DNA from: Candidatus Bruticola papionis
Lineage (GTDB): Bacteria > Vulcanimicrobiota > Xenobia > Xenobiales > Xenobiaceae
Length of the DNA: 64,000 bases
Assembly (NCBI GenBank): GCA_002407045.1
Contig: DHKB01000022.1
Span: 41,999-105,998, forward strand
Direction: 5' to 3'
Shown here: positions 17,621 through 26,823 of the stretch, in pieces
Position numbering within the stretch: position 1 is the stretch's first letter
How the letters are laid out: each line of letters starts with the position of its first letter
Notes under the pieces: generated by a model
Told to the model about the DNA's origin: nothing
Databases searched by the model: none
Seen by the model: the letters and a program-made list of their open reading frames with translations, nothing else
Made by a program: the position numbers and the translations under genes

Positions 17621-18064
17621 ATGAAAATTTCTACCCGAGGACGCTACGGTCTGCGCATTTTAATAGATATAGCTTTATATGACTTGGCGTCCAAACCGCG
17701 CATGGTACGTGAAATTGCCGAAAGTCAAGACATATCGGAAAAGTATATCAGTCACTTAATTATTGACTTGCGCAAGGCCGGTTTTATCAAGTCTATTCGT
17801 GGAGCTGGTGGTGGCTATCGTTTAGCCAAATCTCCTGCGCAAATTAAGCTTCTGGATATTATAGAAGTGATGGAAGGACCAATCAATTTGGTCAATTGCG
17901 CAGACCAGAACCAACTCTGTCGGCGTTCAGTTTTGTGTCCGGCTAAAGATATTTGGCTGCAAATTTCTCAAGAATTTCGCACAGTTTTAGCTAAATACAC
18001 TTTACAAGACTTCCTTAATCAATATATGACTAATGGGGAGCAATTTTTAGACTATTGCATTTAG
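17621..18064 (+). CDS. Rrf2-family transcriptional regulator, CymR/IscR-like
   Basis: The 147-residue protein opens MKISTRGRYGLRILIDIA and carries the winged helix with ISEKYISHLI and the wing GAGGGYRLAKSP, typical of Rrf2 proteins. Three cysteines (in NCADQNQLCRRSVLC) sit where IscR holds its Fe-S cluster. CymR, which senses cysteine status through CysK, usually lacks such a set, so the protein may be either type. The divergent arrangement with cysK and shared operator-like motifs favour control of cysteine synthesis. The ATG at 17621 is the only sensible start. Confidence 0.88.
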   Translation: MKISTRGRYGLRILIDIALYDLASKPRMVREIAESQDISEKYISHLIIDLRKAGFIKSIRGAGGGYRLAKSPAQIKLLDIIEVMEGPINLVNCADQNQLCRRSVLCPAKDIWLQISQEFRTVLAKYTLQDFLNQYMTNGEQFLDYCI

Positions 18065-18101
18065 GGCTCTCACCTATCTTAGCAACTATAAAAATAAAAT
18101 A

Positions 18102-18140
18102 ATCCTCGAAATGGCTTCTTGATAGAAGCATCTCGAGGAT
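18102..18140 (-). terminator. Hairpin between convergent genes (terminator for the kinase gene)
   Basis: Stem atcctcga / tcgaggat extended by gcttct / agaagc around a tgat loop. On the minus strand it is followed by a T-rich stretch (TATTTTATTTTTA). It lies 58 bp beyond the kinase stop. Confidence 0.7.
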
Positions 18141-18198
18141 CGTAAAGGTAGCGTGATAGGAAACGGGCTACAAACTTTAACCCCAACCCAAACTTGCT

Positions 18199-20187
18199 TT
18201 ACCACGGGAAGAGCATTAAAGCCACCGACTTAGTCCAATAAGCGACAGCCTGATCCCACTTGCCACGCTGGTAGTAAAGAGTGCCCAAGTTGTGATAGAC
18301 ATGCCAGAACTTAGGATTGAGCTGTACTACTTTATCCCACTCCAAGCAAGCCAATTCGATCTTGCCTTGTTCCAAATAAGCTTCACCCAAGTTGTAGTAG
18401 GCTTGCCAATAACGGCTGTTAATTCCAGCCACTCGCTGCCATTCGACTACAGCTGCTTCAATTTGAGCTCGCTGATAGTAGTAGGTATTACCTAAATTCC
18501 AGTGAGCAGGCCAATGTTGATCTTCAAATTGAACAGTCTTTTGCCATTGGTTGATAGCTTCATCAAATTGCGACAAGTAGAAATAGGCATTGCCAAGGTT
18601 GTAGTGAGCTTGCCAAAAACCGTATTTGGCTTGAGTAGCTTTTTCCCATTCGGGAATAGCCAGCTCTACTTCACCTCGATCGTAGTGTAAGTTGCCCAGG
18701 TTATATCGAGCCTCAGCAAAATCTGGGTTGACTTCCAAACACTTTTGCCATAATTCGACAGCACTGTCAACTTCGCCGTCCTCCATATGCATACTGCCAA
18801 TATTGTAAAGAGCAATCGCAAACTGAGGATCGAGCTCCAAAGCCTTATTCCAATAGTCTTTAGCTTCTTCTTTGCGCCCCTTACGATAGTAGGCGTTGCC
18901 CAAATTGTAGAGGACTTCAGCAAATTGGGGGTTGAGAATTAAGGCTTTTTGCCATTCTTCGATAGCTGAATCGAGCTTACCTAAGCGGAAATAGCCATTA
19001 CCTAAGTTGTAATAAGCGGGAGCGAACTTAGGATTTAAGACAGTAACTGTGCGGTATTCCTCGATTGATTCTTCGATTTCGCCATTGCGATAGTGAGCTG
19101 AACCTAAATTGTAGTGGGCCACAAAGTTGTTGGGGTTCAGATCGACAGCTTTACCATACTCGGTAATAGCGTCGCGCAAACGGCCCATACCATCTAAGGC
19201 TGTGCCTAAATTGTTGTGAGTTAAGGCATTGTAAGGATCGAGGCCGGTGGCTTTATTCCACTCCATAACGGCCAAGTCCAACTTGCCTTGCTTGTAATAG
19301 TTGTTACCTAAAATATTGTGTAAAGCCGCTTCAGAAGGGCTGATCTTACTGACGTTGCTGGATTCTTCGCTGACGCCCTCGATTTGCAAATCTTTAATCA
19401 AATCGGTGACGGTCTGGTAGCGCTCTGCCGGATCTTTCTTTAAGCAACGCAAAATGGCTTGTTCTACATTGCGCGGAATAGCCATATTGTAAGTTGTGGG
19501 CGGTTCTGGTTCTTTAGTAAGATGGAGCTGAATGACGGCAGGCAAGTTGTCTGCAATAAAAGGCACACGCCCAGCCATCATCTCGTAGAGCAAAATGCCT
19601 AAAGAATAGATATCGGCGCGACGGTCAACTTTTTCACCGCGTGCTTGCTCAGGAGAGAAATAGAAACACGAGCCTATAACTTGTCCTGGCTGGGTGAGAG
19701 TTTGGGAAGCCTCTACCCAAGCGATACCAAAGTCGCCAACTTTGACGTCGCCATTGTCGGTAACCATAATATTGCCCGGCTTAACGTCACGGTGGACAAT
19801 ACCATGCTGGTGGGCATAATCTAAAGCACGGGCGGCGGGTATGAAAATTTGCAAGGCCTCCTCTACACTGAGGTGACCATGCTCCTTCATATATTTATCT
19901 AAAGAAACGCCCTGGACAAACTCGAAGACTAGAAAATAGATGCCTTCGTGCTCGTTAATGTCATAAATTGCGGTAATGTTGGGATGATTTAAACGCGCCG
20001 CAGCCTGAGCTTCGCGAATGAAGCGATCTTTGCACTCAGGATTGCCAACTAGCTGTTGAGAGAGGATTTTAATAGCGACTGAACGGTTCAACAAAGGATC
20101 GTGTCCTTTGTAGACGACACCCATTCCGCCTCGTCCCAACTCTTCTATAATGTGGTAGCGACCGATAGTCGCACTGACCATTGTCAT
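18199..20187 (-). CDS. Serine/threonine protein kinase with eleven TPRs
   Basis: The 662-residue protein begins with a Hanks-type kinase domain (about 8-270): glycine loop GRGGMGVVYKG, catalytic Lys in VAIKIL, HRDVKPGNI and DFGIAW, all complete. From about 290 to the end run eleven consecutive 34-residue TPRs, most starting NLGN.Y and containing a conserved EW in the second helix. There is no membrane segment, unlike PknB-type kinases, and no extracytoplasmic PASTA domain, so it is probably cytosolic with TPRs as substrate or scaffold sites. It is not obviously in an operon. Substrate unknown. Confidence 0.92.
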   Translation of the reverse strand: MTMVSATIGRYHIIEELGRGGMGVVYKGHDPLLNRSVAIKILSQQLVGNPECKDRFIREAQAAARLNHPNITAIYDINEHEGIYFLVFEFVQGVSLDKYMKEHGHLSVEEALQIFIPAARALDYAHQHGIVHRDVKPGNIMVTDNGDVKVGDFGIAWVEASQTLTQPGQVIGSCFYFSPEQARGEKVDRRADIYSLGILLYEMMAGRVPFIADNLPAVIQLHLTKEPEPPTTYNMAIPRNVEQAILRCLKKDPAERYQTVTDLIKDLQIEGVSEESSNVSKISPSEAALHNILGNNYYKQGKLDLAVMEWNKATGLDPYNALTHNNLGTALDGMGRLRDAITEYGKAVDLNPNNFVAHYNLGSAHYRNGEIEESIEEYRTVTVLNPKFAPAYYNLGNGYFRLGKLDSAIEEWQKALILNPQFAEVLYNLGNAYYRKGRKEEAKDYWNKALELDPQFAIALYNIGSMHMEDGEVDSAVELWQKCLEVNPDFAEARYNLGNLHYDRGEVELAIPEWEKATQAKYGFWQAHYNLGNAYFYLSQFDEAINQWQKTVQFEDQHWPAHWNLGNTYYYQRAQIEAAVVEWQRVAGINSRYWQAYYNLGEAYLEQGKIELACLEWDKVVQLNPKFWHVYHNLGTLYYQRGKWDQAVAYWTKSVALMLFPW

Positions 20188-20345
20188 GTACTGCCAGGCT
20201 CCTTAGCAGAATTTAAGCCCGCTTACAGAACGAATCTGCCTTCTTTTCCAAAAGAACAAAAAAATACAAACGACAGCAAGCGCAGTAAGCCTTGTCTACA
20301 TTCCACTAAGAAGCCATAACTTCCTACTATATAGAAAGTTGCCTC

Positions 20346-21722
20346 TTAGCTTCTCTCCATCTCTTCACGAGCTGGATTATGAGAGCCGATACGTAAATTA
20401 GGGCATTCTCGCTTTAAAGTCTCAATAAAAGAGGGAACTCCCATAGCTTTTTCGGTAGGTGAATCTATTTGAGTAAAGAGCCAATCGGGATCGATATTTA
20501 AGTTGCGCAATTGCACCATATTGACATCGAGCTCATTAAACATCTTCACCAAAGCTTCTACTTCTTTGGGAGTATCGGTTAAACCGGGAAGTAAAAGTAA
20601 ATTGACAGAGATCCACACACCACGCTCACGCCCCAGCCTAATAGTTTGCAAAACGTCAGCGAATTTGTAGCCTCGAGGCTGATAATAGCCATTATAAGTC
20701 TCTTCTCTGGCCGAGCACATAGAAACACGCATAGAAGTAAGGCCAGCTTCAAAAAGCTTGAAAGCATTTTGAGGCAACGAACCATTGGAGTTCATATGTA
20801 AAGTGCCTTTATCGGTATGCTGACGGATAATTTTAATGGCTTCGGCAGCTCTAGCAGCTTGCAACAAAGGCTCACCTTCACACCCTTGACCGAAAGTAAA
20901 AATAGGGCGCTCCGATCGACCTATATGGAAAAGCCCGAGCTCGACAATTTCTTCTACTGAAGGAGTGAAGTTTAAGCGAATTTGGGGAGAAGGCGGCGCT
21001 CCATCAGGCTGCTTGGAAATACAACCGCGGCAGCCAGCATTGCATTGAGGCGAAATAGGCGAAGCCCCTTCCCAACGGCCATAGAAAATATTTTGCGCGT
21101 TATAGCAACCATACTCTTTAGCGCAAATTTCTAATTGGCCTAACAGACGATTGTGGGGAAAGCGCTCCTTTACTTCTTTAATGCAATCATCTAATTCGAG
21201 CAAAGCATACTTACAAGGATCCCAACGTGGATTATTCTCTGTTTGTACGGCTGCACACCAAAGCTGGCCATGATGGGAAAAAACAGCCGTATAGCCAAAA
21301 ATTGGCAAAGTCTCGGAGCCAGCTTCGACTTCCCAAGCTGGCAACAAAGTTCTAGTCCAGCCAGAAGGCAACTGAGCGGCCAAAACATAGGCACTTTCAC
21401 AAATTAAGGGTTCATTGTCAGTACTTTCGCCTACTTCCCAGGCCAAAGGCAAGCGGCCTGGCAAGTATTGCAATTGTGCATTTTCTGGTAATGGTGAAAG
21501 CTCATCTCGGTGCGGCGGACGTATAGTCATACCACTGCGAGCGGCTGCCCGCAGACTTGGTTCATCCCAAAACTGTCCTTCTTCATCGGAGCATACCAAC
21601 GCCCAGGCTGCTTCGATAGGAGTGGCCACTTTTCTAGCTTGAGCCTGAGCATTTTTATGCTTGCCAAATGCAGACGAAGAATTATGTTTGTTGTTACTTT
21701 TGGAATTATGTGATTTGCTCAT
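20346..21722 (-). CDS. Radical SAM protein of unknown specificity
   Basis: The 458-residue protein has the radical SAM cluster motif CNAGCRGC (CxxxCxxC, about residue 225), TFGQGCEGEPLL and HMNSNGSLP, typical of the SAM-binding barrel. The first 200 residues are an extra domain without visible motif; the first 30 are Ser/Asn/Lys-rich. No extra Cys cluster of SPASM type is obvious. It starts 30 bp before rho in the transcription direction. Function not assigned. Confidence 0.85.
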   Translation of the reverse strand: MSKSHNSKSNNKHNSSSAFGKHKNAQAQARKVATPIEAAWALVCSDEEGQFWDEPSLRAAARSGMTIRPPHRDELSPLPENAQLQYLPGRLPLAWEVGESTDNEPLICESAYVLAAQLPSGWTRTLLPAWEVEAGSETLPIFGYTAVFSHHGQLWCAAVQTENNPRWDPCKYALLELDDCIKEVKERFPHNRLLGQLEICAKEYGCYNAQNIFYGRWEGASPISPQCNAGCRGCISKQPDGAPPSPQIRLNFTPSVEEIVELGLFHIGRSERPIFTFGQGCEGEPLLQAARAAEAIKIIRQHTDKGTLHMNSNGSLPQNAFKLFEAGLTSMRVSMCSAREETYNGYYQPRGYKFADVLQTIRLGRERGVWISVNLLLLPGLTDTPKEVEALVKMFNELDVNMVQLRNLNIDPDWLFTQIDSPTEKAMGVPSFIETLKRECPNLRIGSHNPAREEMERS

Positions 21723-21752
21723 ATTTATACCGTCCGCCCATTTTTTGCCGCT

Positions 21753-23771
21753 TTATCCAATATTCTGATTGGAATTGGCAGACGAAGATTCCTTAGTCTT
21801 ATTCTTGGTGAAACGCCCTAAGAAGTCCTTATTGTCGCTAGTCTTCTTGAGGTTATCAAGCATAACGATAGTTGGGTCGCGCTCTCCAGCGTAAGTATCC
21901 AAAGTATGCCTTAAAAGCGTCATAGTTGAGAGAGTGGCCGCATCTTGCAAATACTCATCATGGCGTGTACTACTCTTCTTAACATCAATAGCAGGGAAAA
22001 TACGTCTTTCAGCCAGTTTGCGGGAAAGGCAAATTTCGTTATTGCCCGTGCCTTTAAATTCTTCGAAAATAACTTCGTCCATACGTGAGCCAGTTTCAAT
22101 TAAGGCCGTAGCCACAATAGTTAAACTGCCTCCGTTTTCGAATTTGCGAGCTGAACCGAAGAAATGCTTGGGAGTACGCAAAGCCGAAATATCTAAACCG
22201 CCAGATAAAGTACGTCCCGAATTGGGAGTAGCATTGTTGCAAGCACGTCCCAATCTAGTCAGGGAGTCAAAAAGAATAACGACATCTTTGCCCAGTTCGG
22301 TCAAGCGCCTAGCTCTTTCCAAAACTAATTGGGTAATATAAGCGTGATTTTCCGGTTCTTCATCAAAAGTTGAAGCCACAACTTCGCCCTTTATAGAGCG
22401 TTCCATGTCAGTTACCTCTTCAGGACGCTCATCGATTAAAAGGGCTATCAAAATAGTGTCAGGGTAGTTGGTGGCAATACCGGCAGCGATCTTCTTTAAG
22501 CAAATAGTCTTACCAGCTTTGGGAGGGGCCACAATTAAAGAACGCTGTCCCTTACCAATAGGAGCAAAAAGATCGATCATACGAGCGGTCATATCGCCGC
22601 TGGAAGTTTCCAAGCTATAGCGTTCGTTGGGGAAAATAGGCACCAATTCATCAAAGGAAGGACGATGAATAGCCTTTTCTACAGGCAAATCGTTAATAGA
22701 AATGATTCGCTCCAAATCATAAGAACGTTCACCGCGCTTGGTAGATCTAACTATACCGCAAATTTTATCGCCGACACGTAAAGAATATTTCTTTATCATG
22801 GTATAGCCCACATGGACATCGTTGGCACTAGGCTTGTAGCTACAACCACGCAAGAAGCCATAATTTTGCTGACGAATATCTAAAATGCCAGTAACAATGG
22901 GGACATATTCCTCGTGCTCAGCAATAAAATCATCATATTGATCATCGGAATCATAGTCTTCGTAATAAGTATTGTCGTAACGGCCATAATTATTGTCATT
23001 GTTATAGCTAACTCGGCGAGGTTCGTACACATTATTTAACTCTCGACGACCGTAACGTGTATCATCCATGTAGCTAGATTTTACTTGGCGCTGCTGAGTG
23101 TAGCCATCATCTTCAAGATCATCGTAATCGTTTTCAGCTTCCAAATTGCGACGCATATCCGGCTGAGGCTGACGATTTTTACGACGCAAATCAGCTTGTC
23201 TTTCAATGCTTATGCGAGGAATAGAAGGACTCTGACGCAAACGGGCTGGCTGCCGCACTCCTTCTTCAAGAGAATCTTCAACTTCATTGACTTCGCTGTC
23301 GGCAGAACGACTATTGTAGAGGTCTCGTTGACGCACTGTGTATTGTTGCCGCTGCTTGCCACGTTCTCGACGAGGAGGTCTATTGACATATTTACTATCA
23401 GCGCTGGGAGCGGCAGCATAAGACTCCGGCTGACTTTCTTCTGTTTGAGACAAAACAGGCTCAGGATAAACGGTCTCGGCATGTTCTTCGGCAGCAGTAT
23501 GTTCATTGTCAGCTTCAGCCTCACTAGCATATGGCTTACTCATAATAGCCTTATGCTCGGCAGAATATTGAGGGCGACGACCACGACGAACTTTGACTTC
23601 GGCAACTTCAGGTAGGACAGTAATGCGTTCCTGATTTTCTAAAATAATACCGATAAGATCTTCATGCTTTAAACGGCTTAATTTAGGGCACTTTATATTA
23701 TTGTTGCGAATAATGTCTTGCAGTTGAGTCCTGTTGTAAGAAGTCAACATTTCGAACGTGAGATTACCCAT
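21753..23771 (-). CDS. rho: Transcription termination factor Rho with long N-terminal insert
   Basis: ATP-dependent RNA helicase that ends transcription. The 672-residue protein has an N-terminal Rho_N/SAP-like domain (1-45). An insertion at about 60-290 is rich in Arg, Gln, Asp, Tyr and Asn. A cold-shock RNA-binding domain (VTGILDIRQQNYGFLRG, 293-309) follows, then the ATPase with Walker A APPKAGKT (415-422), LIDERPEEV and the R-loop region. E. coli Rho has 419 residues. The insert resembles the disordered RNA-binding inserts of Rho in Actinobacteria and Bacteroidota. Single gene with a good ATG at 23771. Confidence 0.95.
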   Translation of the reverse strand: MGNLTFEMLTSYNRTQLQDIIRNNNIKCPKLSRLKHEDLIGIILENQERITVLPEVAEVKVRRGRRPQYSAEHKAIMSKPYASEAEADNEHTAAEEHAETVYPEPVLSQTEESQPESYAAAPSADSKYVNRPPRRERGKQRQQYTVRQRDLYNSRSADSEVNEVEDSLEEGVRQPARLRQSPSIPRISIERQADLRRKNRQPQPDMRRNLEAENDYDDLEDDGYTQQRQVKSSYMDDTRYGRRELNNVYEPRRVSYNNDNNYGRYDNTYYEDYDSDDQYDDFIAEHEEYVPIVTGILDIRQQNYGFLRGCSYKPSANDVHVGYTMIKKYSLRVGDKICGIVRSTKRGERSYDLERIISINDLPVEKAIHRPSFDELVPIFPNERYSLETSSGDMTARMIDLFAPIGKGQRSLIVAPPKAGKTICLKKIAAGIATNYPDTILIALLIDERPEEVTDMERSIKGEVVASTFDEEPENHAYITQLVLERARRLTELGKDVVILFDSLTRLGRACNNATPNSGRTLSGGLDISALRTPKHFFGSARKFENGGSLTIVATALIETGSRMDEVIFEEFKGTGNNEICLSRKLAERRIFPAIDVKKSSTRHDEYLQDAATLSTMTLLRHTLDTYAGERDPTIVMLDNLKKTSDNKDFLGRFTKNKTKESSSANSNQNIG

Positions 23772-23975
23772 ATGCTATTTGTACGCTCCTTAGCTTAATC
23801 TTTTTTATTTAATAATACTGCAAGCTAATCTAGACCATTCTATAACTAAGAATGCCAATAATTCTGCCCACAATACACAATTGAAAACCAAAAAAAATGC
23901 CTATGTTTAGAAATATACTATTATTAGAAATACTCTACTATTGTTGGTTAGACGGTTTTTAATGCTTCATTTTTA

Positions 23976-25031
23976 TTAAACTGTCAAACGTACTTTTTTT
24001 ATAGCCACGATTCCAATCGCGGCGAATATTGTAAGTTCTATAAATAGATAAACAACATCAGGCATTATATTTGCCCAGGTTCCAGAAGTAAATATCAGCT
24101 TGCTAAATCCGTCATACAAGTACCAAGTCGGCAGAAAATAAGCGATTTTTTGCATTAAAGCATTATAATCGGCCATGGTAACCGGCATAATAAGTATCAA
24201 ATAAATAAGCGAGTTGAGAGCTCCGCAAGCCGATTGGCTTTTGACGAAGGCACCCAAGATAATTCCGCCTATGGCAAAAATCAGTGATCCCAAGCAAATT
24301 AAAACGATAAGCGGAATAAATGAAGTTTTTACAACACAGCTAACCGCAGCTACCAGTATTGTAGATAAAGAAGCTAATATAAAACCACTGGCGATTTTAC
24401 CTCCAAGAATTTCAGCCCAGCTAACTGGTGCCAAAAGTACAGCGCTCATAGTCTTATTTTCTAATTCTTCCGCAAAGGTGGAAGAAGTTACGGAAAGAGC
24501 GCCCAAACAAGTAAAAACCATCCATATGGGCAAAAACGCCAAGGCCATACTGCCACTACTATCGGAAGGGTTAATTTTTGTCACCCTAATATCGGCAGGA
24601 ACTTCTTGTCCTACCATTTGACGCAAAGCAGTACGAACCAATTCGCGAGCAGTCAAAGATTTAGCCAGGCTGCTCTCATCGACGCATAATTCAAGGACAG
24701 GAAAAGAATCGCAGTGCAGCTCCTCATCAAAGTTGGCTGGTATATTGATAGCCAAGTCCAATTTTTTGTTGCGCACATCATTTTTTAATTCTTCCCAACT
24801 TTTTGAAGCTGAGACGATATCGCATCCTCCGTTGAATTTCATGCTGTTGACTAAACCGGAATTTACATTTCCGCAAACCCCGACTCTGACAAAAACAGGG
24901 TCTTCCACATTGAGTATGTTTGCAAAAAAAGCGACAACTAGAACTGGCCCTAGCAAAACAAACAAAAGACTATGGGAATGTAAAGCATCCTTCAAGTCTT
25001 TGCATAAAAAGGCAAAAACTGTACCACACAT
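23976..25031 (-). CDS. ABC-2 type transporter permease
   Basis: The 351-residue membrane protein has one N-terminal segment (about 23-42), an extracytoplasmic region of about 130 residues, then five to six helices including FTCLGALSVTSSTFAEELENKTM. The EELENKT-like coupling segment before a helix is typical of ABC-2 (DrrB/NatB) permeases. The ATPase partner is likely the gene at 25998-26822, separated by a small membrane protein gene. The permease has its own promoter with a leader of about 80 nt. Substrate unknown. Confidence 0.85.
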   Translation of the reverse strand: MCGTVFAFLCKDLKDALHSHSLLFVLLGPVLVVAFFANILNVEDPVFVRVGVCGNVNSGLVNSMKFNGGCDIVSASKSWEELKNDVRNKKLDLAINIPANFDEELHCDSFPVLELCVDESSLAKSLTARELVRTALRQMVGQEVPADIRVTKINPSDSSGSMALAFLPIWMVFTCLGALSVTSSTFAEELENKTMSAVLLAPVSWAEILGGKIASGFILASLSTILVAAVSCVVKTSFIPLIVLICLGSLIFAIGGIILGAFVKSQSACGALNSLIYLILIMPVTMADYNALMQKIAYFLPTWYLYDGFSKLIFTSGTWANIMPDVVYLFIELTIFAAIGIVAIKKVRLTV

Positions 25032-25117
25032 TTTTACAAACTAGAAATCGCTGTGAATGTTCAACAAGAAAGAAACAACAAACGGACAGATCAAAAATTT
25101 CCTGTACTCGTGCTGTT

Positions 25118-25147
25118 ATAATACATTTCTAAATATAAAAAAGTCAA
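25118..25147 (-). promoter_or_regulatory. Promoter of the ABC-2 permease gene
   Basis: Minus strand TTGACT (25147-25142) and TATTAT (25123-25118) with an 18-bp spacer, about 80 bp before the start codon. Confidence 0.6.
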
Positions 25148-25221
25148 GTTTTCCCAAGATGCGTTTAATTAAAATACCGAACTTAATACAGATGTTTTTT
25201 CTCTGATTTTTCAACAAAAAA

Positions 25222-25253
25222 ACGCCGACTACCTTTTACAACATAGCCGACGT
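25222..25253 (-). terminator. Rho-independent terminator
   Basis: Stem acgccgacta / tagccgacgt (two G-U pairs) followed on the minus strand by seven T. It lies 23 bp after the small membrane protein gene. Confidence 0.82.
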
Positions 25254-25275
25254 TATAAATATTGCTTACAAATTT

Positions 25276-25905
25276 TTATCCTTCAATTTCGTTTCCACCC
25301 GTTTCAGGAGCAGTTACATTTTCATAAATAGAATCGACATCGACGAATTTATGCTGTTCCAAGTAACTGACCACATCTTCGGAATCGGCAGCTGGAATCG
25401 AAGCGATAGTGCATTGGAATCCCATCTTAGTTTTATCTTTAGTAGCCTCGATAACCTTAAAGTTGTAGCTGTCTTCCTTTTTAATCTTGGTGGCACACTT
25501 CTCGGCGACTTTCTTATCCGAGAATTTTTTACGAATTCTTAAGGCGGTACCGTTATTGATAATTTCTAATCCTAAGCTTCGGATATTATTTTTCTGAATT
25601 AAAGCTTGGCCTAAGGCTTTAACCATAGCATTATCCATGCCATCCATTACCAAATAGTAGCCATTGGGCACTTGGAAAGTATGTTTGACGCTAGAAGTGC
25701 TAATATCATAGCCGCGTTCGCTAAACTCTTTCTTCATCGCCGCAACGTCTTTCTGATTGGCCGTAAAAGCGGTAACTTGTACGGTGCGAGCATCGACGGC
25801 CGCTGTCTCCGAATTGACGTAATATATGGCTCCACCGGAAAGCAAAGCAATGACGAGGCTAAGTCCTAAAAGAAGCCTGCGAATCTGAGTAAGTTCTAAA
25901 GTCAC
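25276..25905 (-). CDS. Membrane-anchored protein with SPOR-like repeats
   Basis: The 209-residue protein has an N-terminal membrane segment (about 10-30) and an outer part with repeated beta-alpha-beta units (VQVTAFTANQKDVAAMKKEFSERGY and a similar later stretch). These look like SPOR domains, which bind denuded peptidoglycan glycan strands. The start is GTG 25905 with GAGG upstream. It lies between an ABC ATPase gene and its probable permease, with a terminator after it. SPOR assignment is by pattern; function uncertain. Confidence 0.65.
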   Translation of the reverse strand: MTLELTQIRRLLLGLSLVIALLSGGAIYYVNSETAAVDARTVQVTAFTANQKDVAAMKKEFSERGYDISTSSVKHTFQVPNGYYLVMDGMDNAMVKALGQALIQKNNIRSLGLEIINNGTALRIRKKFSDKKVAEKCATKIKKEDSYNFKVIEATKDKTKMGFQCTIASIPAADSEDVVSYLEQHKFVDVDSIYENVTAPETGGNEIEG

Positions 25906-25997
25906 CTTCCCACACCTCTACATAGAGTGTCGGCAGTTTTTCTCTGCACTATCCTCTCACTCCTGCCCTAAAGGAGGAGCAATTTAAGTATATAAAG

Positions 25998-26822
25998 TTA
26001 CAGATCTTCAACTTGAGGTTCTCGTCCCACAAAGTGTCGAAATAATTGTTCCAATCCTGGCGCTTGCTTTACAAGTCGACCGCCTCGACGCACAGTAATT
26101 TCCCCAGGCAAGTATTGGCGACATAAATCTTGAGGATTGCCACAGCAAACCAAACGTCCATCATCCAAAATAGCTACTTGAGCGCACATTTCTTCAGCTT
26201 CCTCCAAATAATGGGTAGTCAAGAAGACTGTGCCTCCATTTTGGCAATATTTGTCTATTAGAAGGCGAACTTTAGCAGCAGCATTAGGATCAAGACCAGC
26301 AGTAGGTTCATCAAGAAAGAGAAGTTGAGGACGTCCTATTAAAGCTCTAGCTAAAGCCAAACGCTGGCGCATTCCTTTAGAAAGTGAAGCTACTCTAGAG
26401 TTTGCTTTGTCAGTTAAATTAACTAAATCTAAAAGTTCTTGCGCTCTCTTTTTAGGATCGTCAAGTCTAAATATCTGAGCAAAAAATAGTAAATTATCAA
26501 CGACAGACAAACGCTCGTAATGACCAGCATTTTCCGGCATTACTCCAATTAAACGGCGCAACTGGGTTCCCTGAGCGCAAGGATCAAGCCCCAAAACTTC
26601 AACTTGGCCAGACGTTTTGGCTAATTGGCCACAAAGGATACGTACAGTAGTGGTTTTACCAGCTCCATTTACTCCCAGTAAACCAGTCACTACTCCCTTG
26701 GGAACGGTAAAAGTCAGTCCTTTCAAAACTTCTGATTTTCCATAATTAAAATGTAAATCTCGGACTGTGATCACCATTTCCAAACTTTGTTCTGCTGGTA
26801 AAGAATTTGTTTTATCCAACAT
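25998..26822 (-). CDS. ABC transporter ATP-binding protein (ABC-2/DrrA type)
   Basis: Walker A GVNGAGKTT, Q-loop GVMPENAGHYE, signature LSKGMRQRLALARAL and Walker B LLFLDEPTAGLDP followed by the H-loop TTHYLEEAE are all intact. The signature LSKGM is typical of DrrA/NatA-type exporters. The frame begins at 26867, but the ATG at 26822 is one base after the preceding gene's TAA and fits coupling; a further ATG at 26777 is also possible. Likely partner is the permease at 23976-25031. The preceding membrane and zinc-ribbon genes may belong to the same export unit. Confidence 0.9.
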   Translation of the reverse strand: MLDKTNSLPAEQSLEMVITVRDLHFNYGKSEVLKGLTFTVPKGVVTGLLGVNGAGKTTTVRILCGQLAKTSGQVEVLGLDPCAQGTQLRRLIGVMPENAGHYERLSVVDNLLFFAQIFRLDDPKKRAQELLDLVNLTDKANSRVASLSKGMRQRLALARALIGRPQLLFLDEPTAGLDPNAAAKVRLLIDKYCQNGGTVFLTTHYLEEAEEMCAQVAILDDGRLVCCGNPQDLCRQYLPGEITVRRGGRLVKQAPGLEQLFRHFVGREPQVEDL

Positions 26823-26823
26823 T

